Shown here piece after piece: positions 34,089 to 43,156 of a DNA stretch of 55,040 nt. Both the position numbers and the translations under genes were made by a program. A model generated the notes under the pieces. It worked only from the letters and a program-made list of their open reading frames with translations. It was not told the origin of the DNA and made no database searches. Positions within the stretch are counted from its first letter, which is position 1, and each line of letters starts with the position of its first letter. Source of the DNA: Clostridium guangxiense (GTDB lineage: Bacteria > Bacillota > Clostridia > Clostridiales > Clostridiaceae); contig NZ_JAJNKE010000028.1 in the NCBI RefSeq assembly GCF_021043395.1, forward strand, positions 1 through 55,040. The letters run 5' to 3'.

Positions 34089-35186
34089 GTGATTGCCGTA
34101 ATTAAGGAATTTTTTATTGTGGCACTGTTATTTGGATTAATTAAAGTTATTATGATTATGTGTAAGCCACTTGATAAAATTATATCTTCTATAATTTTAA
34201 ATATAGGTAAATGTATACTCTATGTAGTTACAGCAATAATTATTTTACCCAAAAGGATAACAGGTAAAGCCAGTGAAAATGCAAGTAAAAATAAGGATAT
34301 ACCTTTCAGTAAAATATTAACTAAATTTTTTAAGAGTGCAGCTGCTGAGCTTGTAAAACTTATTGGAAGGATATACATGTACAATAAAGTTAATTATAAT
34401 ATATGTCCTAAATGTTTTACAAAATACAGTGAACCTAGATACGTGTGTCCTAAATGTGGAACTGTATATCACAGCCTTGAACCTAGTATTAATGGCATAC
34501 TTAATATAGAATGCAGCTGTGGATATAAAATACCTGTGACTGCTTTTGGAAAACGAAAATTAAAAATACTTTGCCCTACATGTGGAAATGAAAATCAACT
34601 TTCTGAAGTTCCTTCCTCTGTTATTGTAGTAACAGGAGGGGAAGGAAGTGGCAAGAGCACTTTCCTTGAAAATAGCAGCTTGAAAAAAAGAGTAAATGGT
34701 ACGAAAGAAAATTTTTATGAAACAATAATTGAGAATGAAAAAGGCAAAGAACAACAGATTATAGTGGTTGAAACAAAGGGTATGGATTTTGCAAGCAGTG
34801 AAAGTTTAAGGAAATACAGGTATTATGAGTATAACAGTGGTTTTATATTTATAATTGATCCCTTTGCTGCAGCAAATGCAAATGCATTAAATAAGCCAAG
34901 TTATATGTTAAGTGATGTATTGGATACAATTATTTTAAATCTTCAAAGAAATTATAATTTTAGACCTGGGGAAATGATAGAAAAACCAACTGCATTTGTT
35001 TTAACAAAAAGTGATATGCTCAGCAATATCGATATTAAAAAAGGTGTTGAAAAGTTTCTTATAGAAAACGGAGAAGAAATGTTTATAAATAAGATATATA
35101 ATAATTTTACAAACTACAAATTTTTTGAAACAAGGTTAGATAATAATACTATAGAAATAATTAAGTGGATCACAAGAAATATGTAA
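34089..35186 (+). CDS. Membrane-anchored zinc-ribbon GTPase-like protein
   Basis: A 365-residue third GTPase of the locus. Two N-terminal membrane helices (about 5-25 and 33-58) are followed by a basic linker, then two zinc ribbons (CPKCFTKYSEPRYVCPKCG; CSCG...CPTCG) and a reduced G domain. G1 is GGEGSGKS and G4 is LTKSD, but G3 reads VETKGMD instead of D-x-x-G and the C-terminal G5 and FLWL segments are missing. GTG 34089 starts behind GGAGGGG; a longer reading from TTG 34074 would use the ribosome-binding site itself as codons. It has no GAP1 partner next to it. It could recruit the soluble GTPases or the tubulin-like protein to the membrane. Confidence 0.8.
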   Translation: MIAVIKEFFIVALLFGLIKVIMIMCKPLDKIISSIILNIGKCILYVVTAIIILPKRITGKASENASKNKDIPFSKILTKFFKSAAAELVKLIGRIYMYNKVNYNICPKCFTKYSEPRYVCPKCGTVYHSLEPSINGILNIECSCGYKIPVTAFGKRKLKILCPTCGNENQLSEVPSSVIVVTGGEGSGKSTFLENSSLKKRVNGTKENFYETIIENEKGKEQQIIVVETKGMDFASSESLRKYRYYEYNSGFIFIIDPFAAANANALNKPSYMLSDVLDTIILNLQRNYNFRPGEMIEKPTAFVLTKSDMLSNIDIKKGVEKFLIENGEEMFINKIYNNFTNYKFFETRLDNNTIEIIKWITRNM

Positions 35187-35254
35187 TAAATTATTAAGAA
35201 TTTTGACACAAAAAGTATGATATAGTTTAGATATAATTAGTTCTGGAGGGTTTT

Positions 35255-36991
35255 ATGAAAATGTCGTTAAAAAAAGGTTATAAGCTGCTTTTAGTTATGC
35301 TAATAGTTATAATACAAGCTTTATACATACCAGAAGTTTATGCAGAAGGTACTTCACATTCAAATTTGGACACTGTGTTTTTACTTGATTCCAGTGGATC
35401 AATGAAAGAAAGTGACCCTGAAGAAATCAGAACAGAGGCTATTAAAATGTTTCTAGATATGAGTGAGGATTCTGGAAATAAATTTGGACTTGTAGCTTAT
35501 TCTGATAATATCGTTAGAGAGCATAGCTTGGATGCTGTGAATTCAAAAGCTGATAAAGAAAACATTAAGAATATGACAAGTGGAATACAACTTGGACAAA
35601 AAACAGATACAGGCTTGGGGCTTAAAGAAGCTGTAAGTTTGATGAATAATGGACATGAAAGTGGACACAGACCAGTTATAATACTTTTGTCTGATGGAAA
35701 AAATGATCCGGAGAGAAGTAAAGCTGATTCAGAAAAAGATTTAAATAGTTCTATAGAAACAGCTAAAAGTAAGGGGTACAAAATATACACAATAGGACTT
35801 AATTATGATGGTACTGTGGATAAAGGTCAGCTTTCAAATATATCCGAGAGTACTGGTGGTAAAAGCTATATAACAAATACCGCAGCAGATTTACCTAAGA
35901 TACTTACTGATATATATGCTGATAACTCAAAAGTAAAGGTTCAAGATGGTGGTGGAGTAACTGCAAATGGAGCTTTTCAAGATGTTAAGATAAGCATTCC
36001 TAACTCAGATGTAGCAGAGGCAAATATATCAATGCTTTCCAGTAAGCCTTTGGAAGTTAAGCTTGTTGATAATAAAGGTAAAGGAGTGGCACTTCCATCA
36101 CAAAAGGCCTATTTATCAACATCAAAAAAGTATACACTGCTTAAGCTCATAAAACCAGAAAAGGGTGATTGGACGCTTAAAGTGAAGGGCATAAGTGGAG
36201 ATAATATAAAAGTAAGTTTTATATACAATTATGATTTAACAGTAGGTACAAGCATAAATCCAACTTCAATAAATAAAGGTGACAGTGTTAATGTTTCTGC
36301 CTATCTTATGAGTAGTGGACAAAAGGTATCTGATAAAAGTGTATATAATGGCGTAAATGCAAAGCTTATAGTTAAAAATTTAAAGGATAATGATGCAAAG
36401 GAAATTGACTTGACTAAGAATTCAAATGATTTTACAGGAAAATATAAGTTTGACAGCGAAGGAAATTATGAAGTTAACGTTAAGCTTGATGGAAATAGCT
36501 TTTTTAGAGAAAGCAGTCCAGTAAAAATAACTGTGAAAAACGGTACAGCAGTAGGTTCTAAGAAATCAAATACCGTAAAGATAATTATAATAATTGTAGC
36601 AGCTTTAATTGCTTTGCTTTTAGCTTTATTTATAATAAAATCAATTAAAAAGAATATAAGAAAAGGCTTTGGACGAGTTATGCTGGAGGTAAGAGATGAA
36701 AGCACTGATGAAGTAATGTCTCCTAAATACAAGCTTCTCGAAGGCTATACCGGCAAGTTTAGTTTATATGAAGTTTTAAGCTTAAAAGAAGAATTTTCCG
36801 AGACAGAAAACCTATATTTTAGATTTGGCAATGAATGCTTAATATTAGATAATAAATCTGAGTGCATTGTAAAAAAATCAGGAAGAAATGTTGAAAAGGG
36901 AGAAAATACAGAAATATTAAATGGAGATAGAATAGTTGTTTGTTTAAATAAAGTTGAAAAAAGTGTTTCGATGGAATTTTACACAGACTAG
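35255..36991 (+). CDS. Surface vWA protein with transmembrane helix and FHA-like tail
   Basis: A 578-residue type I membrane protein. A signal peptide (about 1-30) precedes a von Willebrand A domain (about 40-225) with the metal-binding DSSGS of TVFLLDSSGSMKE, the threonine site TDTGLGLKEA and LLSDGKNDPE. A beta-rich outside region (about 225-440) follows, then one membrane helix (IIIIIVAALIALLLALFII), a basic stop and a ~95-residue cytoplasmic domain. That tail (NLYFRFGNECLILDN...EILNGDRIVVCLNKVEK) looks like an FHA-type beta sandwich, which would bind phosphothreonine, though its key residues cannot be confirmed. ATG 35255 has GGAGG upstream. Probably the outside sensor or adhesin of the system. 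Confidence 0.85.
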   Translation: MKMSLKKGYKLLLVMLIVIIQALYIPEVYAEGTSHSNLDTVFLLDSSGSMKESDPEEIRTEAIKMFLDMSEDSGNKFGLVAYSDNIVREHSLDAVNSKADKENIKNMTSGIQLGQKTDTGLGLKEAVSLMNNGHESGHRPVIILLSDGKNDPERSKADSEKDLNSSIETAKSKGYKIYTIGLNYDGTVDKGQLSNISESTGGKSYITNTAADLPKILTDIYADNSKVKVQDGGGVTANGAFQDVKISIPNSDVAEANISMLSSKPLEVKLVDNKGKGVALPSQKAYLSTSKKYTLLKLIKPEKGDWTLKVKGISGDNIKVSFIYNYDLTVGTSINPTSINKGDSVNVSAYLMSSGQKVSDKSVYNGVNAKLIVKNLKDNDAKEIDLTKNSNDFTGKYKFDSEGNYEVNVKLDGNSFFRESSPVKITVKNGTAVGSKKSNTVKIIIIIVAALIALLLALFIIKSIKKNIRKGFGRVMLEVRDESTDEVMSPKYKLLEGYTGKFSLYEVLSLKEEFSETENLYFRFGNECLILDNKSECIVKKSGRNVEKGENTEILNGDRIVVCLNKVEKSVSMEFYTD

Positions 36992-36993
36992 AA

Positions 36994-37189
36994 AACAAAG
37001 TACAGAGTACAAAGTACAAAGTACAAAGAAGGAGGATTTGCCTTCCTTGTGTCAGGCAAATCTTTAAATTTATAGATTCACTTTTGGTGAAAGGTAGGTT
37101 TGGGCGATAGCCCATTAAGTTATAAAATTTTCGGCGATAGCAGAAAATTAACATTCATTGTACTCTGTACTTTGTACTTTGTACTTTGA
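36994..37189. repeat. Intergenic palindromic element, copy 1
   Basis: Tandem heptamers (AGTACAA/GAGTACA units) on the left pair with their complements (TTGTACT/CTCTGTAC units) on the right. The core has three small hairpins: GATTTGCC...GGCAAATC, GGGCGATAGCCC and TTTTCGGCGATAGCAGAAAA. Copies 2 and 3 lie at 40615 and 44446. The element fills the gap between the vWA and tubulin-like genes and ends just before the latter's ribosome-binding site (AAAGGAG). Confidence 0.85.
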
Positions 37190-37206
37190 ACAAAGGAGTG
37201 TTTATA

Positions 37207-40200
37207 GTGAATGGTAAAGTAAGAGAACAAATAAGAGAATTTGATGTTATGACCGGCGGCGGTATTATAAGTGACAAAATCCGTATAGACAAGATAGATA
37301 ATCCTGTACTTATTATTGGTATAGGTGGAACAGGAATAGATGCCCTTTTAAGAGTAAAGTATCAAATAAACAGGAGATTTAATCTTCCAGAGGACGAAAT
37401 AACAAAGGTGAGAAAGGAAAAACCAAATGGGGTTGAATTCCTTGCTTTTGAAACCAATGCATATGAAAAAAATAAAAACTTTAGAGGAATAGGACTTGAC
37501 CCTCAAAGTGAATTAGTGCTTTTATCAAATGCTCAAATAGGTTCTATATTAAATGATAGAGAAATACTAGATGACTGCATAAAAGAATGGCTTTCACCTG
37601 AACTTAGCATATCAGACGGTATGCAGGGAGCAAATGGAAATAGGCAGGCAGGTAGACTTCTACTCTTTACAAAAATAAATGAAGTTGTTGAAAGCATAAG
37701 AAAGAAAATATGGAATGTAATGCAAAACACCAACGAAAAGCTTGAAGTATTTATACTTACAGGTATCTCAGGTGGAACAGGAAGCGGAAGCTTTATTGAT
37801 ATTGCATATTTAGTAAGAGGACTCATACAAGAAAAGTTTGGAGATCAGGGAATAGACAAGGTAAATGTACTTGGATATTTATTTACTCCAGATGTAAATT
37901 TGTCTAAAAACCCAGAAATAAATGCTAGAAGCTACATAATAAAAAATGGTTATGCTGCACTTAAAGAAGTGGACTATTTAATGAACATACCTGAAAGAGG
38001 AGATAGGTTTGTACAAAATTATAAAAACTTTAAAGTGGATTCTCCTTCAGCACCTTTTGACGTTTGTCATTTAATATCTGCTACAAATAAGCAGGGAAAG
38101 ATACTTGAAAATGGCTACGAGTATTCTATGAATGTTACAGCAGAAATAATAACAAACTTTATATCAAATGAACAGAGAGAATCTGGACAAGAATTTGCAA
38201 TACACGATTGGCTAAGCAATGTGCCAACACTTATAAATCAAATGCCAAAGCCATATAAAGCAAATTATAAATACGTTATAATAGGAGCTTCTGCAGCAGT
38301 GCTTCCTATTGAGGAAATAACAACTTATCTTGGCTGCAGACTTTTTGATAAGATGAACAAGATGTTTGAAAAGTCTCCTACAGAGCAGGAAGTTGACCAG
38401 TTTATAAAAATTGTTAAGCTTGACGCAGATTCTATAGAAGCTAGATTTGAAAAAGAATTGTTTGGAAAGAAGCCATTATCAGGTTACGCAAACAGAGAAA
38501 AATTTAATTTTGACAATGTAATAAAAAAGCAGTCAATTAATGTAGATGATGAACTTTCAGCATATTTGAGAGAAGCAATTGATGAGTATGCTAAGGTAAA
38601 TTATCAGTATCCAGGTGAAATGTCAAAAATTATAAGAGAAAATATAGATAGAATGTTCAAGGATGCAAATAAAGGACCATTTTATGCATCTAGAATGCTT
38701 TTTACAGATAAAGGCTTTAACGCTATAAAAACTGTTGAAGTTATAATTGAAGGTCTTGAAGATAAGAGAAGAAGTATGCCAGAATTAATTTCAGAGCTTA
38801 AAAATAGAGCAGAGGACAAGTTTGGGGAAGCAAGAAAGGCTCTTTTATCAAGAGAAACTAAGAAAAATGATTATATAAAAGCAAAAATAGAAGAATACAA
38901 TGCAAGAGCTGATGAAGAAAAGCTTTCAAGAATGATAGATTTTTATCACAGAGTAATAGAAATAATAAGTCATGAAAACAATGTAATATACAATGTTTAT
39001 ACTGAAATACTTAATGAATTAAACAAGATATTTAAAGAAGATGCGGATATACTTGTAAAAGCTCATGAAGAAAATAATTTAGTTGGAGGAAAAACTTACT
39101 ACTGGAATGTAATAGAGGTTCCAGATGTAGTTAAATCCATAGATGATATGGTTGACAGTCAAGATGCAGACGAGGTTATAAGAAGATTTACATCAACACT
39201 TTTAGAGGAATCACAAAAATGGATTGATGAACAGCAGGTTGATATAACAGGATCAATTTCAAAATTTGTTTCTGATCAATTTGAAAGCATAATAACAAAA
39301 TCCATGGAAGAGTTTATAGTAATGAAATATGGTGAAGAAAAATCAATAGAGGACTTTGTTAGAAAGACTATAGCTCCTAAACTTGATGATGATGCAGTGC
39401 CTGTGTTCCAGCTTAATGATGCTGGCTCAAGCTTTACTTTCCCATCCTGGGATATGGTTTCTGTGCCTATGAGAACATCAAGAATCAAGAAGGGTATAGA
39501 ACAGTATAAAATGACATCAACTCACGGAAACCAAGTTAATGTAAGACAGAGCAAGGTTACAAATAGAATATTTTGGCTCAATACAGAGGTTGGAGTGCCA
39601 CTTTATTCATATGCTCCAATAAAGCAATATGAACAGGAATATGAAAAGACAATACTTAAGCAAGATGGAATAGGAAGACACTTAGTTCAAAATAGGGACA
39701 ACAACTGGGCATATCTACCATCACCTATACCAGAAGCTTCATGGGGAGTAACCTACGACAATGAAAGAGTGAGAAACCATAATAATGACATAAGAGAACT
39801 TTTTGACAAAGCAGTAAAATATGAATGCATAGTTATGACAGATTCTCAGTTAAGTTCAAAATACAAATGTGTAATAACTAAAGATTTTGATGTAAATAGT
39901 GTAATTAAAAAATATGAGCTTGGAATAGAAGAAGGAGAAACTCCGAGTATTGGTGAAATTAATAAGTGCTTAATGGAACTTAGAAAAATAATGAAAGAAA
40001 AGAGCCTTGAAAGGGTAGATTTTTCAGATAATCAAAAGTACTTTATATTTGACAGTAGAGATGAGGTATCCGCAAAAGAAAGCTTTTTAAGAACTCCAAG
40101 ACTTATAAAATTAATAAAGGAAGAAGTACGCAAATATTCTTCAATAGAAGAAGAAATAAACAAACTGCAAGCTTATGTTGCAAAAATAAACAAGAAAACC

Positions 40201-40614
40201 AAGATAATAAATGACTTTTTACAGGCACTTTACACGGATACAATATGTAAAAAGGGAATAGTTTATATTTATGACAAGGATGAAAGTGAAAAAACAGATG
40301 TACCACCTTTCTTAAATATAATGAAGCAAAAGGAATACATTGAATTTTATATTTATAATAAATATAAAGAACTCGAAGAGAAAGAAATTAGCGTAATAAA
40401 TGCGAAGGCGGAAAAGAGATTCAACGATCTTTCCATGGAAGAAAAAGGTCCGGATATAATCTACAAAAAGATAAGCGAAATGGTATCAAACTATAGCAAA
40501 TATTTAAATGAACTTGAATACAGAAAATTCGAGTTTGAAAATGGAGACGAAATTTATAGTTTCTATTCTGTTATGCTTGATAAGGTTAAGGAACTTAAAA
40601 AGACGCTAGAATAA
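37207..40614 (+). CDS. Large tubulin-like GTPase (Tubulin_2 type)
   Basis: A 1135-residue cytoplasmic protein with a tubulin/FtsZ-like nucleotide-binding domain at its N-terminus. NPVLIIGIGGTGIDALLRVK (about 32-51) matches the first strand and T1 loop, and LTGISGGTGSGSFIDIAYLV (about 184-203) carries the T4 tubulin signature GGTGSGS, which contacts the nucleotide phosphates. Prokaryotic tubulin-like proteins of this very large size are known as a family in conserved clusters. Beyond residue ~450 the protein is mostly helical with coiled-coil stretches and no known domain. GTG 37207 follows AAAGGAG; the longer reading from TTG 37186 runs through the repeat. Flanked on both sides by copies of the palindromic element. 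Likely the polymer-forming or scaffold core of the system. Confidence 0.85.
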   Translation: MNGKVREQIREFDVMTGGGIISDKIRIDKIDNPVLIIGIGGTGIDALLRVKYQINRRFNLPEDEITKVRKEKPNGVEFLAFETNAYEKNKNFRGIGLDPQSELVLLSNAQIGSILNDREILDDCIKEWLSPELSISDGMQGANGNRQAGRLLLFTKINEVVESIRKKIWNVMQNTNEKLEVFILTGISGGTGSGSFIDIAYLVRGLIQEKFGDQGIDKVNVLGYLFTPDVNLSKNPEINARSYIIKNGYAALKEVDYLMNIPERGDRFVQNYKNFKVDSPSAPFDVCHLISATNKQGKILENGYEYSMNVTAEIITNFISNEQRESGQEFAIHDWLSNVPTLINQMPKPYKANYKYVIIGASAAVLPIEEITTYLGCRLFDKMNKMFEKSPTEQEVDQFIKIVKLDADSIEARFEKELFGKKPLSGYANREKFNFDNVIKKQSINVDDELSAYLREAIDEYAKVNYQYPGEMSKIIRENIDRMFKDANKGPFYASRMLFTDKGFNAIKTVEVIIEGLEDKRRSMPELISELKNRAEDKFGEARKALLSRETKKNDYIKAKIEEYNARADEEKLSRMIDFYHRVIEIISHENNVIYNVYTEILNELNKIFKEDADILVKAHEENNLVGGKTYYWNVIEVPDVVKSIDDMVDSQDADEVIRRFTSTLLEESQKWIDEQQVDITGSISKFVSDQFESIITKSMEEFIVMKYGEEKSIEDFVRKTIAPKLDDDAVPVFQLNDAGSSFTFPSWDMVSVPMRTSRIKKGIEQYKMTSTHGNQVNVRQSKVTNRIFWLNTEVGVPLYSYAPIKQYEQEYEKTILKQDGIGRHLVQNRDNNWAYLPSPIPEASWGVTYDNERVRNHNNDIRELFDKAVKYECIVMTDSQLSSKYKCVITKDFDVNSVIKKYELGIEEGETPSIGEINKCLMELRKIMKEKSLERVDFSDNQKYFIFDSRDEVSAKESFLRTPRLIKLIKEEVRKYSSIEEEINKLQAYVAKINKKTKIINDFLQALYTDTICKKGIVYIYDKDESEKTDVPPFLNIMKQKEYIEFYIYNKYKELEEKEISVINAKAEKRFNDLSMEEKGPDIIYKKISEMVSNYSKYLNELEYRKFEFENGDEIYSFYSVMLDKVKELKKTLE

Positions 40615-40813
40615 CAGAGTACAAAGTACAGAGTACAGAGTACAGTGAATGAGGATTTATCTTCCTTACGTCAGATAAATCTTTGAACTTATAAAATCAG
40701 CTTTGCTGAGTAAAAATAGAGGTTTAGGCGTTAGCTCATTAAGTTGCAAAATTTTCTGCGATAGCAGAAAATTAACCATCACTGTACTCTGTACTCTGTC
40801 AATTGTCCTCTGA
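40615..40813. repeat. Intergenic palindromic element, copy 2
   Basis: Starts one base after the tubulin-like stop codon with CAGAGTACAAAGTACAGAGT and ends with CTGTACTCTGTACTCTG-type units before the next gene's AAAGGGTGAT. Its first core hairpin reads GATTTATC...GATAAATC, against GATTTGCC...GGCAAATC in copy 1, so both sides of the stem changed together. The last core hairpin TTTTCTGCGATAGCAGAAAA is perfect. Confidence 0.87.
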
Positions 40814-40828
40814 ATAAAGGGTGATTTT

Positions 40829-43141
40829 ATGGAAGAATTATTTGAAGAGTTTACGCATAAATATTCTAATGATATGGATAAAGAAGCACATAAGAGTGAT
40901 GAGCAGAGAAGTGTTAGAAACCCCGTTCTTTTTGTATTCTTAGGAGATAAAGTTATTGAAGCCTCTAAAAAAATTTATTTACATATAACAAAGACTATAG
41001 ATAACGGAGATGGAATTTTATTTTTTAATATATTTTCTGAAAAAAAATTTGAAGGGAACAATGTATTTAATTTTAATATTCAATATGACAAAGAAGATTT
41101 TAAAAATTTAAGGAAAAACATATATGATAAATTGTATTGTGATGATGAAATATTAATCAATCTAAACAAAGAAATAGTGAAAATTAAAAATAAAATATTG
41201 GAACATGGGGAGGAATTTTCAAGCTTTGAAAAAATCAACATAGACGTTGTAACAAGGGCAGATGACGAACTTAATGTTTTAGTTCCAGAACTTACGATAT
41301 TGATTAAAACAAAGCTTATGCAGCATTTTTTAATTACAGCGTGCGATTTATATACTCTTGTAGAAACTAAAATTCAAGATGAGAATGATGAATTTCATAG
41401 AGGAGCTTTGGCAGTAAGCTTCTTTAAAGAAATGAAAATTTTTCAAAGTAATAATTTTAATTATGAAAAAGAAATAGAAGTTTTCGATGGAAATAGAAAA
41501 TTAGCTGTAAAATGGAGTAAGCAGATATTTGAGCTTGTTTATGTTTTAAGTGATGTTAATAAAAAGGGTATAGTTACTAAGAATAGTTTGGAAGAAAATT
41601 ACAATATAATTTCATATATAAGTTTTATAAAAAATAGAAAGATAAATAGTGAAAGCTATTATGACATAAAGAATAAAATTTATGATGATAACATATTTAA
41701 AAGAAATATATCTGATGAAAGCGGGGAACTTACACTTGCTACAGCAGGACTGGCAGTTATAAAAAGACCAAACAGTGCTGTTTCAATGGCAGTACTTTCT
41801 TGCGTTTATGAAGATATGTTTAATACACTAAAGGATACTTCTGAAATAAAAGAAACAGATGTGCTTTTGAAGCTTAAATTGGATGAGGAAGCAGTTAATA
41901 AGGAAATAGAAAATCTTATACCAAGAGACAAAAGTGTAGAAGATATGATGGCAATTATGACTGTAAGCTCAAGAGTTGAAGGCGGTAGAGTAACTATTAA
42001 AGAAGCTGAAAGAGAACTATACGATGATATGTGCAAAAAGTTCTATGAAGCAAATTTTGAAAAATATGCAAGTAATAAATTAAGTGGTGTAAATTTTAGA
42101 AAAGAAATAAGTGAGGATATAGAAAAAATATCCAAAGATCCTACGCTTGGGGTGTATGCAGCATATTTATGTACTAAAGATGATGAAATAATAGATACGC
42201 TTAACGAAAGAATAAAAGAATATGAAATTTCTATAAAAAAGCTTCAGAGCGAAATTGATGAGATATATGAAAGTGAAATAAAAAGGCCCCCTTTTTTAAA
42301 AGCAGTGCTTGGAAAAGGCGAAATTACAAGAAATATAAAAAATCAGATATTTAATGGAGTATATCTTAGAAAAATAGAAATGCTTAAAATGCAGTTAAAT
42401 TGTACTTATCTTAAGAATTGTATGGAGGAACTTTCAAATTTAAACACATTTTTTAGTAAATTGATAGAAAAATTAATTGTAACTAAAGAAAAAATCGATG
42501 GTTATACTCTAGAGCTTATAAAGGAAAATGATAACTATATAGGCCAAAATATAAGAGAATATTATGAAAGCATAGTAAAAGAAAAATTATCAAAGCTTAA
42601 AGAAAAGTTTGGAAAAAGATTTTATTTCAATCAAGAATTTGTAGGAAGCGTGTATGACGTAATTAAAACTGGAATAGATGAGATGCTATATAAGCTTCAA
42701 GATATATGTTTAAAATATATACTTACAGAAAATGAATTTTCAATGGCTTTTGAGGATGAGTTAAGTGAAAGAACCAATATATCAACTGCAGCTTACAATA
42801 GAGAAATATCAACTAAGGATGAAATATTTAAAAATTTATGCACTATACTTGAAAATAATTCTATTCCAAAGGCATTTATAATTGATTATAATGTTACAAA
42901 GTATGAGGAAAAGTATTTCTTTGGCGATTACAGCAGTGATTTTATAAAATATGTATATAATTTTGATAAGGAATCAAAAAGCTGTGAAATAGGATATATT
43001 CATGAGAGAAGGGCAACTGGAATTGAAAAACTTACTTTAATGGGAGGTTTTAAAATAAAGGATTTAATATATTATAAAAACTCCATTAAATATTATGAAG
43101 AGGCTTTAAAAGAAGGATATAAGCTTCATGGAGAAGTATAG
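40829..43141 (+). CDS. Tubulin-like partner, possible G-loop-less pseudo-tubulin with coiled coil
   Basis: A 770-residue cytoplasmic protein with no recognised domain by name. RNPVLFVFLGDKVIEASKKI (about 30-49) lines up with NPVLIIGIGGTGIDALLRVK of the tubulin-like protein encoded just before. FEKINIDVVTRADDELNVLV (about 128-147) lines up with NEKLEVFILTGISGGTGSGS; the glycine-rich phosphate loops are absent in both places. Residues ~440-570 form a long coiled coil (ERIKEYEISIKKLQSEIDEI). A final ~100 residues are mixed alpha/beta. ATG 40829 has AAAGGGTGAT upstream. It could co-assemble with the tubulin-like protein as a non-hydrolysing subunit; that is an inference from a visual alignment only. 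Confidence 0.6.
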   Translation: MEELFEEFTHKYSNDMDKEAHKSDEQRSVRNPVLFVFLGDKVIEASKKIYLHITKTIDNGDGILFFNIFSEKKFEGNNVFNFNIQYDKEDFKNLRKNIYDKLYCDDEILINLNKEIVKIKNKILEHGEEFSSFEKINIDVVTRADDELNVLVPELTILIKTKLMQHFLITACDLYTLVETKIQDENDEFHRGALAVSFFKEMKIFQSNNFNYEKEIEVFDGNRKLAVKWSKQIFELVYVLSDVNKKGIVTKNSLEENYNIISYISFIKNRKINSESYYDIKNKIYDDNIFKRNISDESGELTLATAGLAVIKRPNSAVSMAVLSCVYEDMFNTLKDTSEIKETDVLLKLKLDEEAVNKEIENLIPRDKSVEDMMAIMTVSSRVEGGRVTIKEAERELYDDMCKKFYEANFEKYASNKLSGVNFRKEISEDIEKISKDPTLGVYAAYLCTKDDEIIDTLNERIKEYEISIKKLQSEIDEIYESEIKRPPFLKAVLGKGEITRNIKNQIFNGVYLRKIEMLKMQLNCTYLKNCMEELSNLNTFFSKLIEKLIVTKEKIDGYTLELIKENDNYIGQNIREYYESIVKEKLSKLKEKFGKRFYFNQEFVGSVYDVIKTGIDEMLYKLQDICLKYILTENEFSMAFEDELSERTNISTAAYNREISTKDEIFKNLCTILENNSIPKAFIIDYNVTKYEEKYFFGDYSSDFIKYVYNFDKESKSCEIGYIHERRATGIEKLTLMGGFKIKDLIYYKNSIKYYEEALKEGYKLHGEV

Positions 43142-43156
43142 ATAAGGAGAAGTTTT

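Noticed and set aside
35202-35245. Strong promoter before the surface vWA gene
   Set aside because: TTGACA is present, but TATAGT and TATAAT are 12 and 23 bases away, not a proper spacing, so I do not call it.
37186-37206. Upstream TTG start of the tubulin-like gene
   Set aside because: It would translate the end of the repeat element and the AAAGGAG ribosome-binding site itself.
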